This document shows, piece by piece, positions 26,968-36,148 of a stretch of DNA of 64,000 bases. Position numbers and translations under genes: made by a program. The stretch is from Chryseobacterium camelliae (GTDB lineage: Bacteria; Bacteroidota; Bacteroidia; Flavobacteriales; Weeksellaceae), in NCBI RefSeq assembly GCF_030818575.1, contig NZ_JAUTAL010000001.1, positions 1,984,001 through 2,048,000 on the forward strand. The letters are read 5' to 3'. Position 1 is the first letter of the stretch. Each line of letters starts with the position of its first letter. The notes beneath the pieces are model-generated. The model did no database searches, was not told the origin of the DNA, and was given only the letters and a program-made list of their open reading frames with translations.

Positions 26968-27513
26968 ATGATTAAAAAATTCCTCACTCTGATTTTACCT
27001 GTATGCTTCTTAAGCTTATTTTCTTTAACGAGCTGTGACGATCTTGAGATCCCCGTTCCTTTCGACATTCCGGTAACCGTGGAACAGACTCTGCCTTTTG
27101 CCACAGTACAGACCAGCTCTTATCTGCGCTATCCTGAAATTGCCCTGAACTTAGACGTTGATGCCACCATCAAGGAAAAGTATCCGAAACTGTCTATCAA
27201 TAATCTGAAAAGCGCCAAGCTAACGGGCTTTACTATAGAATACATCAGCTCCAATCTTGGAAATAAACTGGATATCATCAACAGCGCCAAGATCTATATC
27301 AAAGCTCCGAATTTACCGGAAGTACTGATCGGTACCGTTGAGAACAACACCAATCCGAACCAGCTGGTGATCAATACCATAGACACTGAACTTATCGACT
27401 ACCTTAGATCCAAGCAGAATTCATTAATCCTGGAGGTTAAAGGAGCAAAATCCAGTGTTGATGAACTAAAGGTTAACCTTAAACCTGTGTTCAAGATTTC
27501 ACTCGGACTATAA
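26968..27513 (+). CDS. Lipoprotein, unknown function
   Basis: The 181-residue product begins MIKKFLTLILPVCFLSLFSL and has a lipobox ending in Cys23 (LTSC). The mature part reads like a single beta-sandwich (DLEIPVPFDIPVTVEQTLPF, ISSNLGNKLDIINSAKIYIK, LILEVKGAKSSVDELKVNLK), the kind of domain found in many Bacteroidetes surface lipoproteins. I recognise no named family. Single-gene unit with its own terminator. Confidence 0.7.
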   Translation: MIKKFLTLILPVCFLSLFSLTSCDDLEIPVPFDIPVTVEQTLPFATVQTSSYLRYPEIALNLDVDATIKEKYPKLSINNLKSAKLTGFTIEYISSNLGNKLDIINSAKIYIKAPNLPEVLIGTVENNTNPNQLVINTIDTELIDYLRSKQNSLILEVKGAKSSVDELKVNLKPVFKISLGL

Positions 27514-27539
27514 TCATTCAGATCAATACTCAATATTCA

Positions 27540-27566
27540 TGCAGGACCTTTGTCCTGCATTTTTTG
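27540..27566 (+). terminator. Rho-independent terminator
   Basis: ATGCAGGAC and GTCCTGCAT around a CTTT loop, followed by TTTTTT, 26 nt after the lipoprotein stop. Confidence 0.9.
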
Positions 27567-27705
27567 TAAAAAGCCAGCTAAAAATGCTCTTTTGGCTGAC
27601 CTTTTGCGTTATGCTCTAATAAGTTAGTATTTGAAATTCAATGCCTGCATTCATGGCAAATTCAATATTAACCTTATTTATGTTTAACCTTTAAAACCAA
27701 TCGTT

Positions 27706-27837
27706 ATGGGAATAAAACCAGGCCCAAAGAAAACAGCCGCTTCTACCGGTGAAACCGATAAGCGCCAAAGGGATAACAAAGAAACCCCTAAAAATGATCC
27801 GTCACTGAAGCCGCATAAGCATAAGAAGGGGGATTGA
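27706..27837 (+). CDS. Short basic, disordered protein (43 aa)
   Basis: The frame begins MGIKPGPKKTAASTGETDKR and ends in a His/Lys-rich PHKHKKGD. It is proline-, lysine- and threonine-rich, without hydrophobic core, so it should be disordered. The start is preceded by a terminator upstream and followed about 110 nt later by another hairpin (27949-27982), so it has its own transcription unit. The codon pattern looks coding and no other frame competes. The role is unknown. Confidence 0.5.
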   Translation: MGIKPGPKKTAASTGETDKRQRDNKETPKNDPSLKPHKHKKGD

Positions 27838-27948
27838 GGTTGGAATGGATGTATATTACTTACCATAATGCATCAGTAAACCATCAGTAGGTAAGAACTA
27901 AAAACCTTTCCGGGAGATAGAAAAGTACAGCATGCTTTCTAACTCTTT

Positions 27949-27982
27949 AAAAACGGTTTCTATTGATATAGGAACCGTTTTT
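27949..27982 (+). terminator. Rho-independent terminator
   Basis: AAAACGGTTTCTAT and ATAGGAACCGTTTT form a long stem with one mismatch and a short loop, followed by TATTT. It could end the small 27706-27837 transcript. Confidence 0.75.
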
Positions 27983-28118
27983 ATTTACACTTTTCGTTAG
28001 CAATATGCTGATCATACCTTCACAACATCAATAAAAACATACCACACCTGGCATCCGATCAATGCTATGGCTCTTTTTTTGAAATACAGCAAATAAGGTT
28101 AAATCAAGCTCCGAAACT

Positions 28119-28961
28119 ATGAATAAAAACAATTACTTTTTCACTTCCATCCTCGTCCTGTTCCTTCATTCTTTATGCGCCGGACAGCAAAACGCTGAAT
28201 CGCACTACTCACTTTTTAAGCCGGTTCCAAAGGCACTGATGAGGGACATGGAAACCGACCGTCCTGATGTAACCGAATCTCCCTATACCGTAGATGCCGG
28301 ACATTTCCAGTATGAAACCGATATCGTCAACCTGGTGCATGAAAGGACTGAAATGCAAAAGACCAGCACCCTGCTGATCAACCATGCCAATATAAAGATC
28401 GGGATTACCGGTTCTACTGCCGTACAGATAGGCTTCCCAACCTACGGCATACAGAAGGAAACCGACCTTGCTTCCGGTGCCGTCACTACAGCCCGGGGCT
28501 TTGGTGACATCAGCCTCAGGGTTAAACAGAACCTGATAGGAAACGATCAGGGGAAATTTGTTTTAGCAGTTCTCCCCTACATTAAACTGCCGACATCCGG
28601 ATATGACGACGAAAGCCGCCTGGAAGGAGGCCTGATTGTTCCTATGCTGTATAAACTGCCCGGAGAATGGAAAATCGGGATGCAGGTAGAAGTTGACAGG
28701 CTGAAAGACACAGACCAGCCGGCCATGCATACAGAGTTCCTTCAGACGCTTACCATCAGCCATCCCATGGTAAAAAAAGTAGAGGGAATTGCCGAAACCT
28801 ATTACACATATGATTTTAAGGCGCACCATATATCGAATTACGTCAATGCCGCGGTCCAGATGGAAGTAGCCAAAGATTTCAAGGTGGATGCAGGAATTAA
28901 TTATGGTCTTCAGCATGATGCAGAAAAACATTATTTTGTCGGTGCCTCTTATCGCCTCTAA
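28119..28961 (+). CDS. Outer-membrane phenol-degradation MetA-like (PF13557-type) transporter
   Basis: The 280-residue product has a signal peptide (about 1-22, ending CAGQQ) and then METDRPDVTESPYTVDAGHF, the typical opening of the MetA-pathway/'transporter' beta-barrel family. The rest is amphipathic strands (GFGDISLRVKQNLIG, FVLAVLPYIKLPTSGYDDES) and it ends in an aromatic-type strand (KHYFVGASYRL). Members are outer-membrane channels of uncertain substrate; the family name comes from phenol-degradation clusters, and none is seen here. Single-gene unit. Confidence 0.75.
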   Translation: MNKNNYFFTSILVLFLHSLCAGQQNAESHYSLFKPVPKALMRDMETDRPDVTESPYTVDAGHFQYETDIVNLVHERTEMQKTSTLLINHANIKIGITGSTAVQIGFPTYGIQKETDLASGAVTTARGFGDISLRVKQNLIGNDQGKFVLAVLPYIKLPTSGYDDESRLEGGLIVPMLYKLPGEWKIGMQVEVDRLKDTDQPAMHTEFLQTLTISHPMVKKVEGIAETYYTYDFKAHHISNYVNAAVQMEVAKDFKVDAGINYGLQHDAEKHYFVGASYRL

Positions 28962-29142
28962 TTTATAACGCCAGAAGGTTTTGCCATTTGTTTTTAATAA
29001 TAATGCATCATATTTTGTTGCATTAAAATTCTTTTTGCTTTTTAAATGAAAAAGAAATCCTGCTCACAGAAAATCACAGTCTTAAATTTTGAATCATAGT
29101 AAAAATGCAGTCATCATGATAAAGTCCTGTATTCATGTATGA

Positions 29143-29919
29143 TTAATGATTCCCTGAAACTTTATCTTCCAGGTCCCGGATATCTTTCCTGAGTTGCATG
29201 AACATGTCTTTGATATTATAATCTTCAAAATGGCCAGGTTCAAAATCCTCCGGGAATATTCCCGAAGCATACTGCCATACTTCTACAATTTCCCCAAACG
29301 GAATATCATAAGGTTTGTAAAACGGGTTATCTGCAGCTACCGTAACAGATTTTCCTTTTTTAGCCCTGAATCTTTTATAGGAAATACCGTCGTTCAGGGT
29401 GACAAAAACATAGCTTTTACCGGTCTTAAGGTCGTTAATATCCTCTACGTATTTCCCGATGATGTAAGACCCGTCTTTAAACGGAGGCATGGAATCACCC
29501 TGTGCCGGGAATGCCCTGTATTTGCCGTTGACGAGGAAAGGGAGTGAAATCCTCTGTAAACTTTCAATATATTCGGGGTCGCTGTACCCGGACAGATAGC
29601 CCATCGATGCCTTCTGCGGCACAATCTCAATACTGTTGTTCCCGAGTTTATCCACAATAACCGGCAGGACGATCCTGTTATCCGGAAGCTTCAGGATATC
29701 TTCCAGCGGATATTTCCTTATATCAACCGTAAGGAGCAGATCGATGCTCACGTTAAAATATTTTGAGATTCTGATCAGAAGCTCATAAGGAGCTTCAGAC
29801 CGCCCGTCTTCATATTTGGAATAGCGTACTCTGCTCAGGGAAATTTTATCCGCGAGTTCCTGCTGGGATACATTTTTCTGAGCCCTTAAAAACCTGATGT
29901 TATCTGAAAAAATAGACAT
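29143..29919 (-). CDS. LexA-like XRE/S24 transcriptional repressor
   Basis: The 258-residue protein joins an XRE helix-turn-helix (about 1-60, VSQQELADKISLSRVRYSKY) to a LexA/UmuD-type S24 peptidase domain (about 130-235) with the dyad Ser143 (AQGDSM) and Lys182 (SYKRF). The linker KASMGYLSGYSDPEYIESL is the family-typical hinge, but the Ala-Gly cleavage pair of classical LexA is Met-Gly here. The start at 29919 was chosen because the upstream ATG (29940) lies in the promoter. It is divergent from the polymerases at 29981-34207, which it probably represses until DNA damage. Confidence 0.9.
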   Translation of the reverse strand: MSIFSDNIRFLRAQKNVSQQELADKISLSRVRYSKYEDGRSEAPYELLIRISKYFNVSIDLLLTVDIRKYPLEDILKLPDNRIVLPVIVDKLGNNSIEIVPQKASMGYLSGYSDPEYIESLQRISLPFLVNGKYRAFPAQGDSMPPFKDGSYIIGKYVEDINDLKTGKSYVFVTLNDGISYKRFRAKKGKSVTVAADNPFYKPYDIPFGEIVEVWQYASGIFPEDFEPGHFEDYNIKDMFMQLRKDIRDLEDKVSGNH

Positions 29920-29936
29920 TGATACAATTTGTATCA
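29920..29936. promoter_or_regulatory. Operator 1: perfect palindrome of the S24 repressor
   Basis: TGATACAATTTGTATCA is a perfect 8+1+8 palindrome immediately before the repressor's ATG and over its probable transcription start, which suggests autorepression. Confidence 0.7.
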
Positions 29937-29937
29937 G

Positions 29938-29945
29938 CAAATATA
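29938..29945 (-). promoter_or_regulatory. Promoter box (TATATTTG) of the repressor gene
   Basis: On the minus strand TATATTTG matches TAnnTTTG and would start transcription near 29932, inside operator 1 and 13 nt before the ATG. This supports the ATG at 29919. No TTTG is at ideal distance. Confidence 0.4.
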
Positions 29946-29952
29946 CAAAAAA

Positions 29953-29969
29953 TGATACAAATAGTATCT
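29953..29969. promoter_or_regulatory. Operator 2: imperfect copy next to the polymerase promoter
   Basis: TGATACAAATAGTATCT shares the TGATACAA half-site with operator 1; the right half has two or three changes. It abuts the -7 box TAGTTTTG (29969-29976). Confidence 0.55.
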
Positions 29970-29976
29970 AGTTTTG
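29969..29976 (+). promoter_or_regulatory. Promoter box (TAGTTTTG) of the mutagenesis operon
   Basis: TAGTTTTG matches TAnnTTTG. Transcription would start at about 29982, which is at the GTG 29981; if this promoter is right, either the mRNA is leaderless or translation begins at ATG 30002. Confidence 0.4.
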
Positions 29977-29980
29977 TACC

Positions 29981-31141
29981 GTGAACCGTGCAATTGTACA
30001 TATGGACCTGGACGCCTTTTTTGTATCCTGCGAAAGGCTTAAAAACAGCGCCCTCAATGGGATCCCTCTTATTATAGGAGGCGGAGACCGGGGGGTTGTG
30101 GCGTCATGTTCCTATGAAGCACGGAAATTTGGCGTCCATTCCGCAATGCCTATCCGGATGGCATTAAGGCTTTGTCCTGAAGCGAAAATCATCAAAGGGG
30201 ATTATGAGCTCTATTCCAACCTTTCCCATACGGTGACCGACATGATCCGGGAAAGAGTTCCTGTAGTGGAAAAGGCAAGCATCGATGAATTTTACCTGGA
30301 CCTCTCCGGAATGGATAAATTTTTCGGATGCTACCGCTGGACCCAGGAGATGGCACTATCCATAACCAAAGAAGTGGGGCTGCCTGTCAGCTTTGCGCTT
30401 TCCGCCAATAAGACCGTTTCCAAAATAGGGACCGGGGAATCTAAGCCTGGAGGAAAGCTGGAGATCAGGGAAACGGAAATCAAGCCTTTTTTAAATCCGC
30501 TTTCTGTCAGGAAAATCCCGATGGTGGGCGACCGGACATTCCAGCTGCTTTCCCGGGTAGGCATCCGTACGATCCATACCTTATCTGAAATGCCTGTCCT
30601 GGTGCTCCAGCAGATGATCGGAACAAACGGAAAGGAGCTTTGGAAGAAAGCCAACGGCATCGATGAAAACCCGGTCATCCCCTATTCCGAACGCAAATCT
30701 ATTTCTACGGAAAAGACCTTTGCCACCGATACCATGGATATTCCGGACCTGCAGAGAATCCTGAATGGAATGTCGGAAAAGCTGGCCTACCAGCTGAGGC
30801 AGGAGAAATGGCTGACCTCTACCGTGGTGGTGAAAATCCGGTATGCCAATTTCGATACGGAAACCAAACAGACCAGGATCGCCTATACCTCAGCAGACCA
30901 TACCCTATCCAGGGTTGCCCTTGAGCTTTTCAACCGGCTGTATACACGCAGGATGCGGATTCGGCTCATCGGACTGCGGTTTACGGACCTTGTCCACGGA
31001 AGGCACCAGATGAACCTGTTTGAGGATACCGAAGAGCAGATGAGCCTTTACCGGACTATGGACCATCTTAAAAACCGTTTCGGAGCGGATGCCGTCGGCA
31101 GGGCTTCGGGCTTTGATTTTGAACATAAAACCCTATTATAA
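29981..31141 (+). CDS. dinB: Y-family DNA polymerase (DinB/ImuB-like)
   Basis: The 386-residue enzyme has the Y-family catalytic residues: Asp9 in HMDLDAFFVSCE and Asp102/Glu103 in KASIDEFYLDLSG, plus the nucleotide-binding YEARKFGVHSAMP and an HhH-like thumb (RKIPMVGDRTFQLLSRVGIR), and a little-finger domain at the end. The active site is intact, unlike classic ImuB. GTG 29981 gives the usual short pre-catalytic head, but ATG 30002 fits the promoter better. It is 9 nt upstream of the dnaE2-type gene, so the two make a translesion pair repressed by the S24 protein. Confidence 0.92.
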   Translation: MNRAIVHMDLDAFFVSCERLKNSALNGIPLIIGGGDRGVVASCSYEARKFGVHSAMPIRMALRLCPEAKIIKGDYELYSNLSHTVTDMIRERVPVVEKASIDEFYLDLSGMDKFFGCYRWTQEMALSITKEVGLPVSFALSANKTVSKIGTGESKPGGKLEIRETEIKPFLNPLSVRKIPMVGDRTFQLLSRVGIRTIHTLSEMPVLVLQQMIGTNGKELWKKANGIDENPVIPYSERKSISTEKTFATDTMDIPDLQRILNGMSEKLAYQLRQEKWLTSTVVVKIRYANFDTETKQTRIAYTSADHTLSRVALELFNRLYTRRMRIRLIGLRFTDLVHGRHQMNLFEDTEEQMSLYRTMDHLKNRFGADAVGRASGFDFEHKTLL

Positions 31142-31150
31142 CCTTTTCCT

Positions 31151-34100
31151 ATGTATATCAACTGCCATTCCTTCCACAGCCTGCGTTACGGAACCCTGTC
31201 CGTAGAAGAGCTGGTACAGAAAGCAAAAACACTGGGCATCCAAGAACTGGTACTTACAGATATCAATACCGTCACTGCTATTTATGATTTTAAAAAGCAG
31301 TGTGATACCGCCGGAATCAGGCCCATCGCCGGAGTGGAAATCCGGAAAGATAACAAGCTGCTATATATCGCCATAGCCCGGGAATTTTCCGGGATCGGGG
31401 AAGTGAACCGGATGATCACCGCCCATAACTGCGACGGAGCAGAACTTACGGAAACAGCCCCGGATTTTGAAAACGTATTTGTGGTTTACCCGTTGCAGAA
31501 CATGCCGACAGTGCTTAAGGATAATGAATACATCGGTATCCGCGAAGAGGAACTGAATTCCCTGATCCGCCCCGAACTGAAAAAGCATCTTCACCGCATG
31601 GTCATCCTCCAGCCGGTCACCTTCAGTTCCCAGAAAGAATACAACCTGCACCTTATTTTAAGGGCTATAGATAAAAACACCCTGCTATCCATGCTTTCGG
31701 AACAGGATACCTGCAGGAAATCGGAATACCTGAAGCCAGAAAGAGAACTCATGGAAGAGTTTCAGTACTATCCTGAAATTATTGAAAATACCAGGAAGCT
31801 TCTGGCAGCGTGCAGCTTTGAATTTGATTTTGAAAAGGTCCGCAACAGACAGTCCTATACACGATCCAGAACCTCAGACCTGAAGATGCTTACCCGACTG
31901 GCCTATCTGGGACTTAAAAAACGGTATGGCCATGACTATGAAGAGGCACGTAAAAGAGTGGAGCGTGAACTGGAAGTCATCAATACGCTCAATTTCTGTT
32001 CTTATTTCCTGATTACCTGGGACATTGTCCGCTACAGCAACCGGATGGGGCTTATGCATGTAGGAAGAGGGAGCGGCGCCAATTCCATCGTCAGCTATTG
32101 CCTGGGAATTACCGACATCTGCCCGTTGGAACTCGACCTGTATTTCGAGCGCTTCCTGAACCTGAACCGGAATTCTCCGCCGGATTTTGATATCGACTGG
32201 AGCTGGCAGAACAGGGATACCATCCTGGAATACATCTTCAAGCGTTATGGAAAAGAGCATGTGGCTTTCTGTGGCACCAATGTGCAGTTCAAATACAAAT
32301 CGATTTTCCGTGAAGTAGGGAAAGTATTCGGGCTTCCTAAAGAAGAACTTGACGGCCTGGCCAATCAATCGGTAGAAAACCATGACCGGAATTCGGTAGT
32401 GAAGCATGTCCACCGTTATGGCGCTATGATGGAAAAATTCCCGAACCAACGCAGCATGCATGCCTGCGGGATCCTGATCTCCGAAGATCCCATCACCAAT
32501 TTCACCGCGCTGGAAATGCCGCCTAAAGGATTCCCGATCGCCCAGTTCGATATGGACGTTGCGGAAGATATCGGCCTTGAAAAATTCGATATCCTTTCGC
32601 AGCGCGGGCTCGGTACCATCAATGATACAGTAGCTTTTATTGAAAAAACAAAGGGCATTACTGTAGATATCCGGAATACCGCCCTGTCCAAAAATGAGGC
32701 AAAAGCCAATGAATACCTGGCGATAGGAAAAACCATCGGATGTTTTTATATTGAATCCCCGGCTATGCGCGGACTGCTGAGAAGGCTTAAATGTTCGGAT
32801 TACCGGACCCTGGTCGCCGCCTCTTCCATCATCAGGCCCGGAGTAGCCCAAAGCGGGATGATGCGGGAATATATTTTCAGGCACAACCATCCGGACCGGT
32901 TTGAGTATTTCCACCCTGTCTTTGAAGACAACCTGAAAGAAACTTATGGCATCATGGTATACCAGGAAGATGTGATTAAGATTGCCCAGTATTTCGGAGG
33001 GGTATCGCTGGCAGATGCAGATATTCTCCGCAGGGCCATGAGCGGAAAAGAAAGGTCAATTAAAAAAGTACAGGAAGTGAAGACCAACTTCTTTAAAAAA
33101 TGTCAGGAACAGGGACATTCTGAAGCTCTTACCCGGGAAGCTTTCCGGCAGATTGAATCATTCGCCGGGTATTCCTTTTGCAAGGCCCATTCAGCTTCCT
33201 ATGCTACGGAAAGCTACCAGAGTTTATACCTCAAGGTATATTATCCGCTGGAATTCATGGTCTCCGTGATTAATAACCAGGGCGGTTTTTACCGCACGGA
33301 AGTCTACATCCATGAAGCCAGGATGTCTGGGGCCGGCATTCAGGTTCCCTGTGTGAACAACAGCGAATTCCTTGCTACCCTTAAAGGAAATGAGATCTAT
33401 TTAGGGTTTATGCTTATGGAAAGGCTTGAAACAAAAATAGCCCACAGAATTGTTGAAGAACGTGAACGGAACGGAACTTACAGGTCACTGGAAGATTTTA
33501 TCCGGCGTATCCCGGCCGGCATTGAGACTATCCAGACGTTGATTTTCATCGGTGCTTTCCGTTTTACCGGGAAACCCAAGAATGAACTGCTTGTGGAAGC
33601 CAGGATGCTGCTGGTCAACTTCAGGCCTGAAAACAGGGGCCTGATGCTGATTGAGGAACCTGTACAGCCTTACCGCCTGCCTGAACTGAAGCGGGAACCC
33701 TTTGAAGATGCCTTTGATGAGATTGAGATCATCGGCTTTCCGGTGTCCTGCAGTCCGTTTGATTTATTGCAGACTTCATATCGGGGCTCAGTCTTCGTGA
33801 GAGACCTCCCCCGCTTCCATAAACGCCAGGTAAAGATGCTGGCCTACCTGATCTCAAGAAAACACGTTCCGACAAAAAAAGGGGCCATGTTTTTCGGGAC
33901 GTGGATCGATGTAAACGGGGAATACTTTGATACGACCCACTTTCCGGACAGCCTTAAGGAATATGATTTTCAGGGCGGCGGCTGTTATCTGCTGCTTGGT
34001 ACTGTAGAAGTGGATTATCACTTTCCTACTGTTACCATCCATAAAATGGCAAAATTGCCGATGATACCGGACCCCAGGTATGCTTATGCTCAGGAAAAGG

Positions 34101-34207
34101 AGTATGACATCTACCAGAAAATCCGTGAAGATGTAAGCATGACTTCAAGAAAACCTTATCCACAGGCCCAGGAGATCAACTTGCCTCGGTACAGGATCAA
34201 CAGATAG
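31151..34207 (+). CDS. dnaE2: Error-prone DNA polymerase III alpha subunit (DnaE2-like)
   Basis: The 1018-residue C-family polymerase has a PHP domain (about 1-240), a palm with VGRGSGANS (304-312) and catalytic PPDFDIDW (Asp345, Asp347, Asp349), fingers with YFGGVSLADADILRRAMSGK, a helix-hairpin-helix and an OB-fold-like end. It is shorter than replicative DnaE and sits behind a Y-family polymerase, the imu-type arrangement. In the PHP the expected His-x-His is NCHSFH, so the first metal ligand is lost and proofreading/PHP activity is probably absent. Its role is copying damaged DNA with mutation. Confidence 0.92.
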   Translation: MYINCHSFHSLRYGTLSVEELVQKAKTLGIQELVLTDINTVTAIYDFKKQCDTAGIRPIAGVEIRKDNKLLYIAIAREFSGIGEVNRMITAHNCDGAELTETAPDFENVFVVYPLQNMPTVLKDNEYIGIREEELNSLIRPELKKHLHRMVILQPVTFSSQKEYNLHLILRAIDKNTLLSMLSEQDTCRKSEYLKPERELMEEFQYYPEIIENTRKLLAACSFEFDFEKVRNRQSYTRSRTSDLKMLTRLAYLGLKKRYGHDYEEARKRVERELEVINTLNFCSYFLITWDIVRYSNRMGLMHVGRGSGANSIVSYCLGITDICPLELDLYFERFLNLNRNSPPDFDIDWSWQNRDTILEYIFKRYGKEHVAFCGTNVQFKYKSIFREVGKVFGLPKEELDGLANQSVENHDRNSVVKHVHRYGAMMEKFPNQRSMHACGILISEDPITNFTALEMPPKGFPIAQFDMDVAEDIGLEKFDILSQRGLGTINDTVAFIEKTKGITVDIRNTALSKNEAKANEYLAIGKTIGCFYIESPAMRGLLRRLKCSDYRTLVAASSIIRPGVAQSGMMREYIFRHNHPDRFEYFHPVFEDNLKETYGIMVYQEDVIKIAQYFGGVSLADADILRRAMSGKERSIKKVQEVKTNFFKKCQEQGHSEALTREAFRQIESFAGYSFCKAHSASYATESYQSLYLKVYYPLEFMVSVINNQGGFYRTEVYIHEARMSGAGIQVPCVNNSEFLATLKGNEIYLGFMLMERLETKIAHRIVEERERNGTYRSLEDFIRRIPAGIETIQTLIFIGAFRFTGKPKNELLVEARMLLVNFRPENRGLMLIEEPVQPYRLPELKREPFEDAFDEIEIIGFPVSCSPFDLLQTSYRGSVFVRDLPRFHKRQVKMLAYLISRKHVPTKKGAMFFGTWIDVNGEYFDTTHFPDSLKEYDFQGGGCYLLLGTVEVDYHFPTVTIHKMAKLPMIPDPRYAYAQEKEYDIYQKIREDVSMTSRKPYPQAQEINLPRYRINR

Positions 34208-34232
34208 TCTCATTCAGGCTGTATAATCAAAA

Positions 34233-34260
34233 ATCCCCGACCAAGGCCGGGGATGAATTT
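34233..34260 (+). terminator. Rho-independent terminator of the polymerase operon
   Basis: ATCCCCG and CGGGGAT form a GC-rich stem around ACCAAGGC, followed by GAATTTTTC. Confidence 0.75.
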
Positions 34261-34484
34261 TTCAATAACTTAATAACTCAAAATGAGATTGAGCTGCAAA
34301 TGTAATAAGAATTTCTATATTCTGTAGCAGCACCCGCTATTTTTTTTACTTCTTACTTATATTTTCCGGACATTATCTGCATCCGGAATTCTATTTTACA
34401 AACGGCAGAAAACATTAAAACTCATTAAAGCCAAATTAATAACGCAATGAAAATCAACACAATACAACACCTAAAATTTAATCA

Positions 34485-34769
34485 TCAGAAATTCTTCATT
34501 ATGTCTATAAGGCAATCATATGGACATTCATTTATTTTTTCCAATACCCTACCTGTGTCCGATTCTTCTATAATAACAGTATATTGACAGGGTTCATTAG
34601 AAGTATAAGTAGATATGTACACCAACTTACCTCCTGTCTGGATACCTATTGCTGTAAGATCTGCTTCCCAAAAATCTACAATGCTGTAGTCTGGTAATGC
34701 TTCCCCGCTTATCCTGACCAACAAATCACATATCCTGATGTCTTTATTTTCCACGGATTCAAAATACAT
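34485..34769 (-). CDS. Hypothetical acidic protein (94 aa)
   Basis: The product starts MYFESVENKDIRICDLLVRI and is acidic, with four cysteines (IRICDL, NEPCQYT, INECPYDCLI). Alternating strands in KLVYISTYTSNEPCQYTVII suggest a small alpha/beta protein without signal peptide or membrane helix. Its size and acidity fit an immunity or antitoxin-type protein, but no partner is adjacent. No family recognised; the codon pattern and the lack of competing frames support it as a gene. Confidence 0.5.
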   Translation of the reverse strand: MYFESVENKDIRICDLLVRISGEALPDYSIVDFWEADLTAIGIQTGGKLVYISTYTSNEPCQYTVIIEESDTGRVLEKINECPYDCLIDIMKNF

Positions 34770-34908
34770 TTATTATACACCAATTACAAAGTCTTATTTA
34801 AGGTGTAAAATTCCGGCTATTATATCTATCATTTTAGAAAAACCCTAAAAGTTCACCATATAAAATTTTCAGAATTTTCGTAAAATTGAACATTCATTAT
34901 CACTGCCA

Positions 34909-35286
34909 ATGGAAAAAGATGAGAATACACCAAAAAAAAGAAGCACGGAAATAACGGAGCGGTATTTTGAATTTTTAGACCGCCACATCAGCGATGTGAT
35001 CAACGGTGAAACTTCAGATTTCATGGAGCTCAATCAGATTGCCGCAGCCATTGCAGTGTCCCACAATCATCTTACAGATACTGTTCAAAAAGAAACCGGA
35101 AATCATCCCTGCCATTTCTATGATGCCAAAATTATAGATCAGGCAAAACATCTCCTGCTGCATACCAATTCTTCTATAGCAGACATTGCCAAAATGCTCA
35201 CTTACGATCCATCTAACTTTTCTAAATTCTTTAAAAAATTTGTTAAGCAAACTCCGGGGCAATTTAGAAAAGAAAACAAAAAATAA
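34909..35286 (+). CDS. AraC family transcriptional regulator (DNA-binding domain only)
   Basis: The 125-residue protein is one AraC DNA-binding domain with two helix-turn-helix units: MELNQIAAAIAVSHNHLTDT (about 42-60) and SSIADIAKMLTYDPSNFSKF (about 86-105), ending FVKQTPGQFRK, the family signature. There is no ligand-binding domain. It is 84 nt upstream of an SDR gene in the same direction and may be co-transcribed with it or regulate it. Short stand-alone AraC proteins are common in Chryseobacterium. Confidence 0.85.
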   Translation: MEKDENTPKKRSTEITERYFEFLDRHISDVINGETSDFMELNQIAAAIAVSHNHLTDTVQKETGNHPCHFYDAKIIDQAKHLLLHTNSSIADIAKMLTYDPSNFSKFFKKFVKQTPGQFRKENKK

Positions 35287-35370
35287 AAGTTCGGGAAAGT
35301 TCACCATAAATAAAACTTCTGTCTTTAAGATATTTGTAACAGATAAATTTCAACACAAAAAACAAATATT

Positions 35371-36126
35371 ATGACAAGACATGATGTTAATGGAAAAGTA
35401 GTATTAATCGCCGGAGGTGCTAAGAACCTTGGCGGATTATTAAGCAGGGATTTTGCCGCAAAAGGAGCAAAATTAGTCATTCATTACAATAGTGACAGTA
35501 CAAAAGACGATGCCGAAAAAACGCTACAGGAGGTAAAAGCAGTAGGAGCAGAAGCAATTCTGCTTCAGGGCGATCTTACCGATATTTCTAATATTTCCAA
35601 ACTTTTTGATGAAGCAGTCAACGCATTCGGAGGTGTGGATATCGCCATCAATACGGTAGGAAAAGTCCTGAAAAAACCATTCGTAGATACTACCGAAAAA
35701 GAATATGACAGCATGAGCGACATTAATTCCAAAGTCGCTTACTTCTTCATTCAGGAAGCTGGTAAAAAACTGAATGACAACGGAAAAATCTGTACGATTG
35801 TTACTTCGCTCCTGGCAGCTTACACAGGTCTTTATTCAACTTACGAAGGATTGAAAGCACCGGTAGAGCATTTTACAAGAGCGGCTTCCAAAGAATTCGG
35901 AGGAAGGGGAATTTCTGTTACAGCAGTAGCTCCCGGCCCGATGGACACACCGTTTTTCTATGGCCAGGAATCCGAAGATGCAGTAGCTTACCACAAATCG
36001 GCATCCGCTCTGGGTGGCCTTACCGACATCAAAGATATTGCGCCATTGGTAGAGTTTCTGGTAACCGAAGGATGGTGGATCACCGGACAGACCATCTTTG
36101 CTAACGGAGGTTACACTACGCGATAA
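35371..36126 (+). CDS. SDR family oxidoreductase
   Basis: The 251-residue protein is an SDR with a variant nucleotide motif (IAGGAKNLGG, about 13-22, instead of TGxxxGIG), Asp near residue 69 (GDLTD), NTVG in place of NNAG (94-97), catalytic Ser146 (TSLLAAY) and Tyr158/Lys162 (YEGLK). It probably uses NADP(H) (His/Asn after the second strand, VIHYN). Substrate unknown. It follows an AraC-type regulator. ATG 35371 after AT-rich leader. Confidence 0.9.
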   Translation: MTRHDVNGKVVLIAGGAKNLGGLLSRDFAAKGAKLVIHYNSDSTKDDAEKTLQEVKAVGAEAILLQGDLTDISNISKLFDEAVNAFGGVDIAINTVGKVLKKPFVDTTEKEYDSMSDINSKVAYFFIQEAGKKLNDNGKICTIVTSLLAAYTGLYSTYEGLKAPVEHFTRAASKEFGGRGISVTAVAPGPMDTPFFYGQESEDAVAYHKSASALGGLTDIKDIAPLVEFLVTEGWWITGQTIFANGGYTTR

Positions 36127-36148
36127 AAGGGCTTACCAAATGTTATCA

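Noticed and set aside
31874..32914. Long minus-strand frame (346 codons) opposite the dnaE2-like gene
   Set aside because: The plus-strand gene has catalytic motifs throughout this region, and the antisense translation shows no domain.
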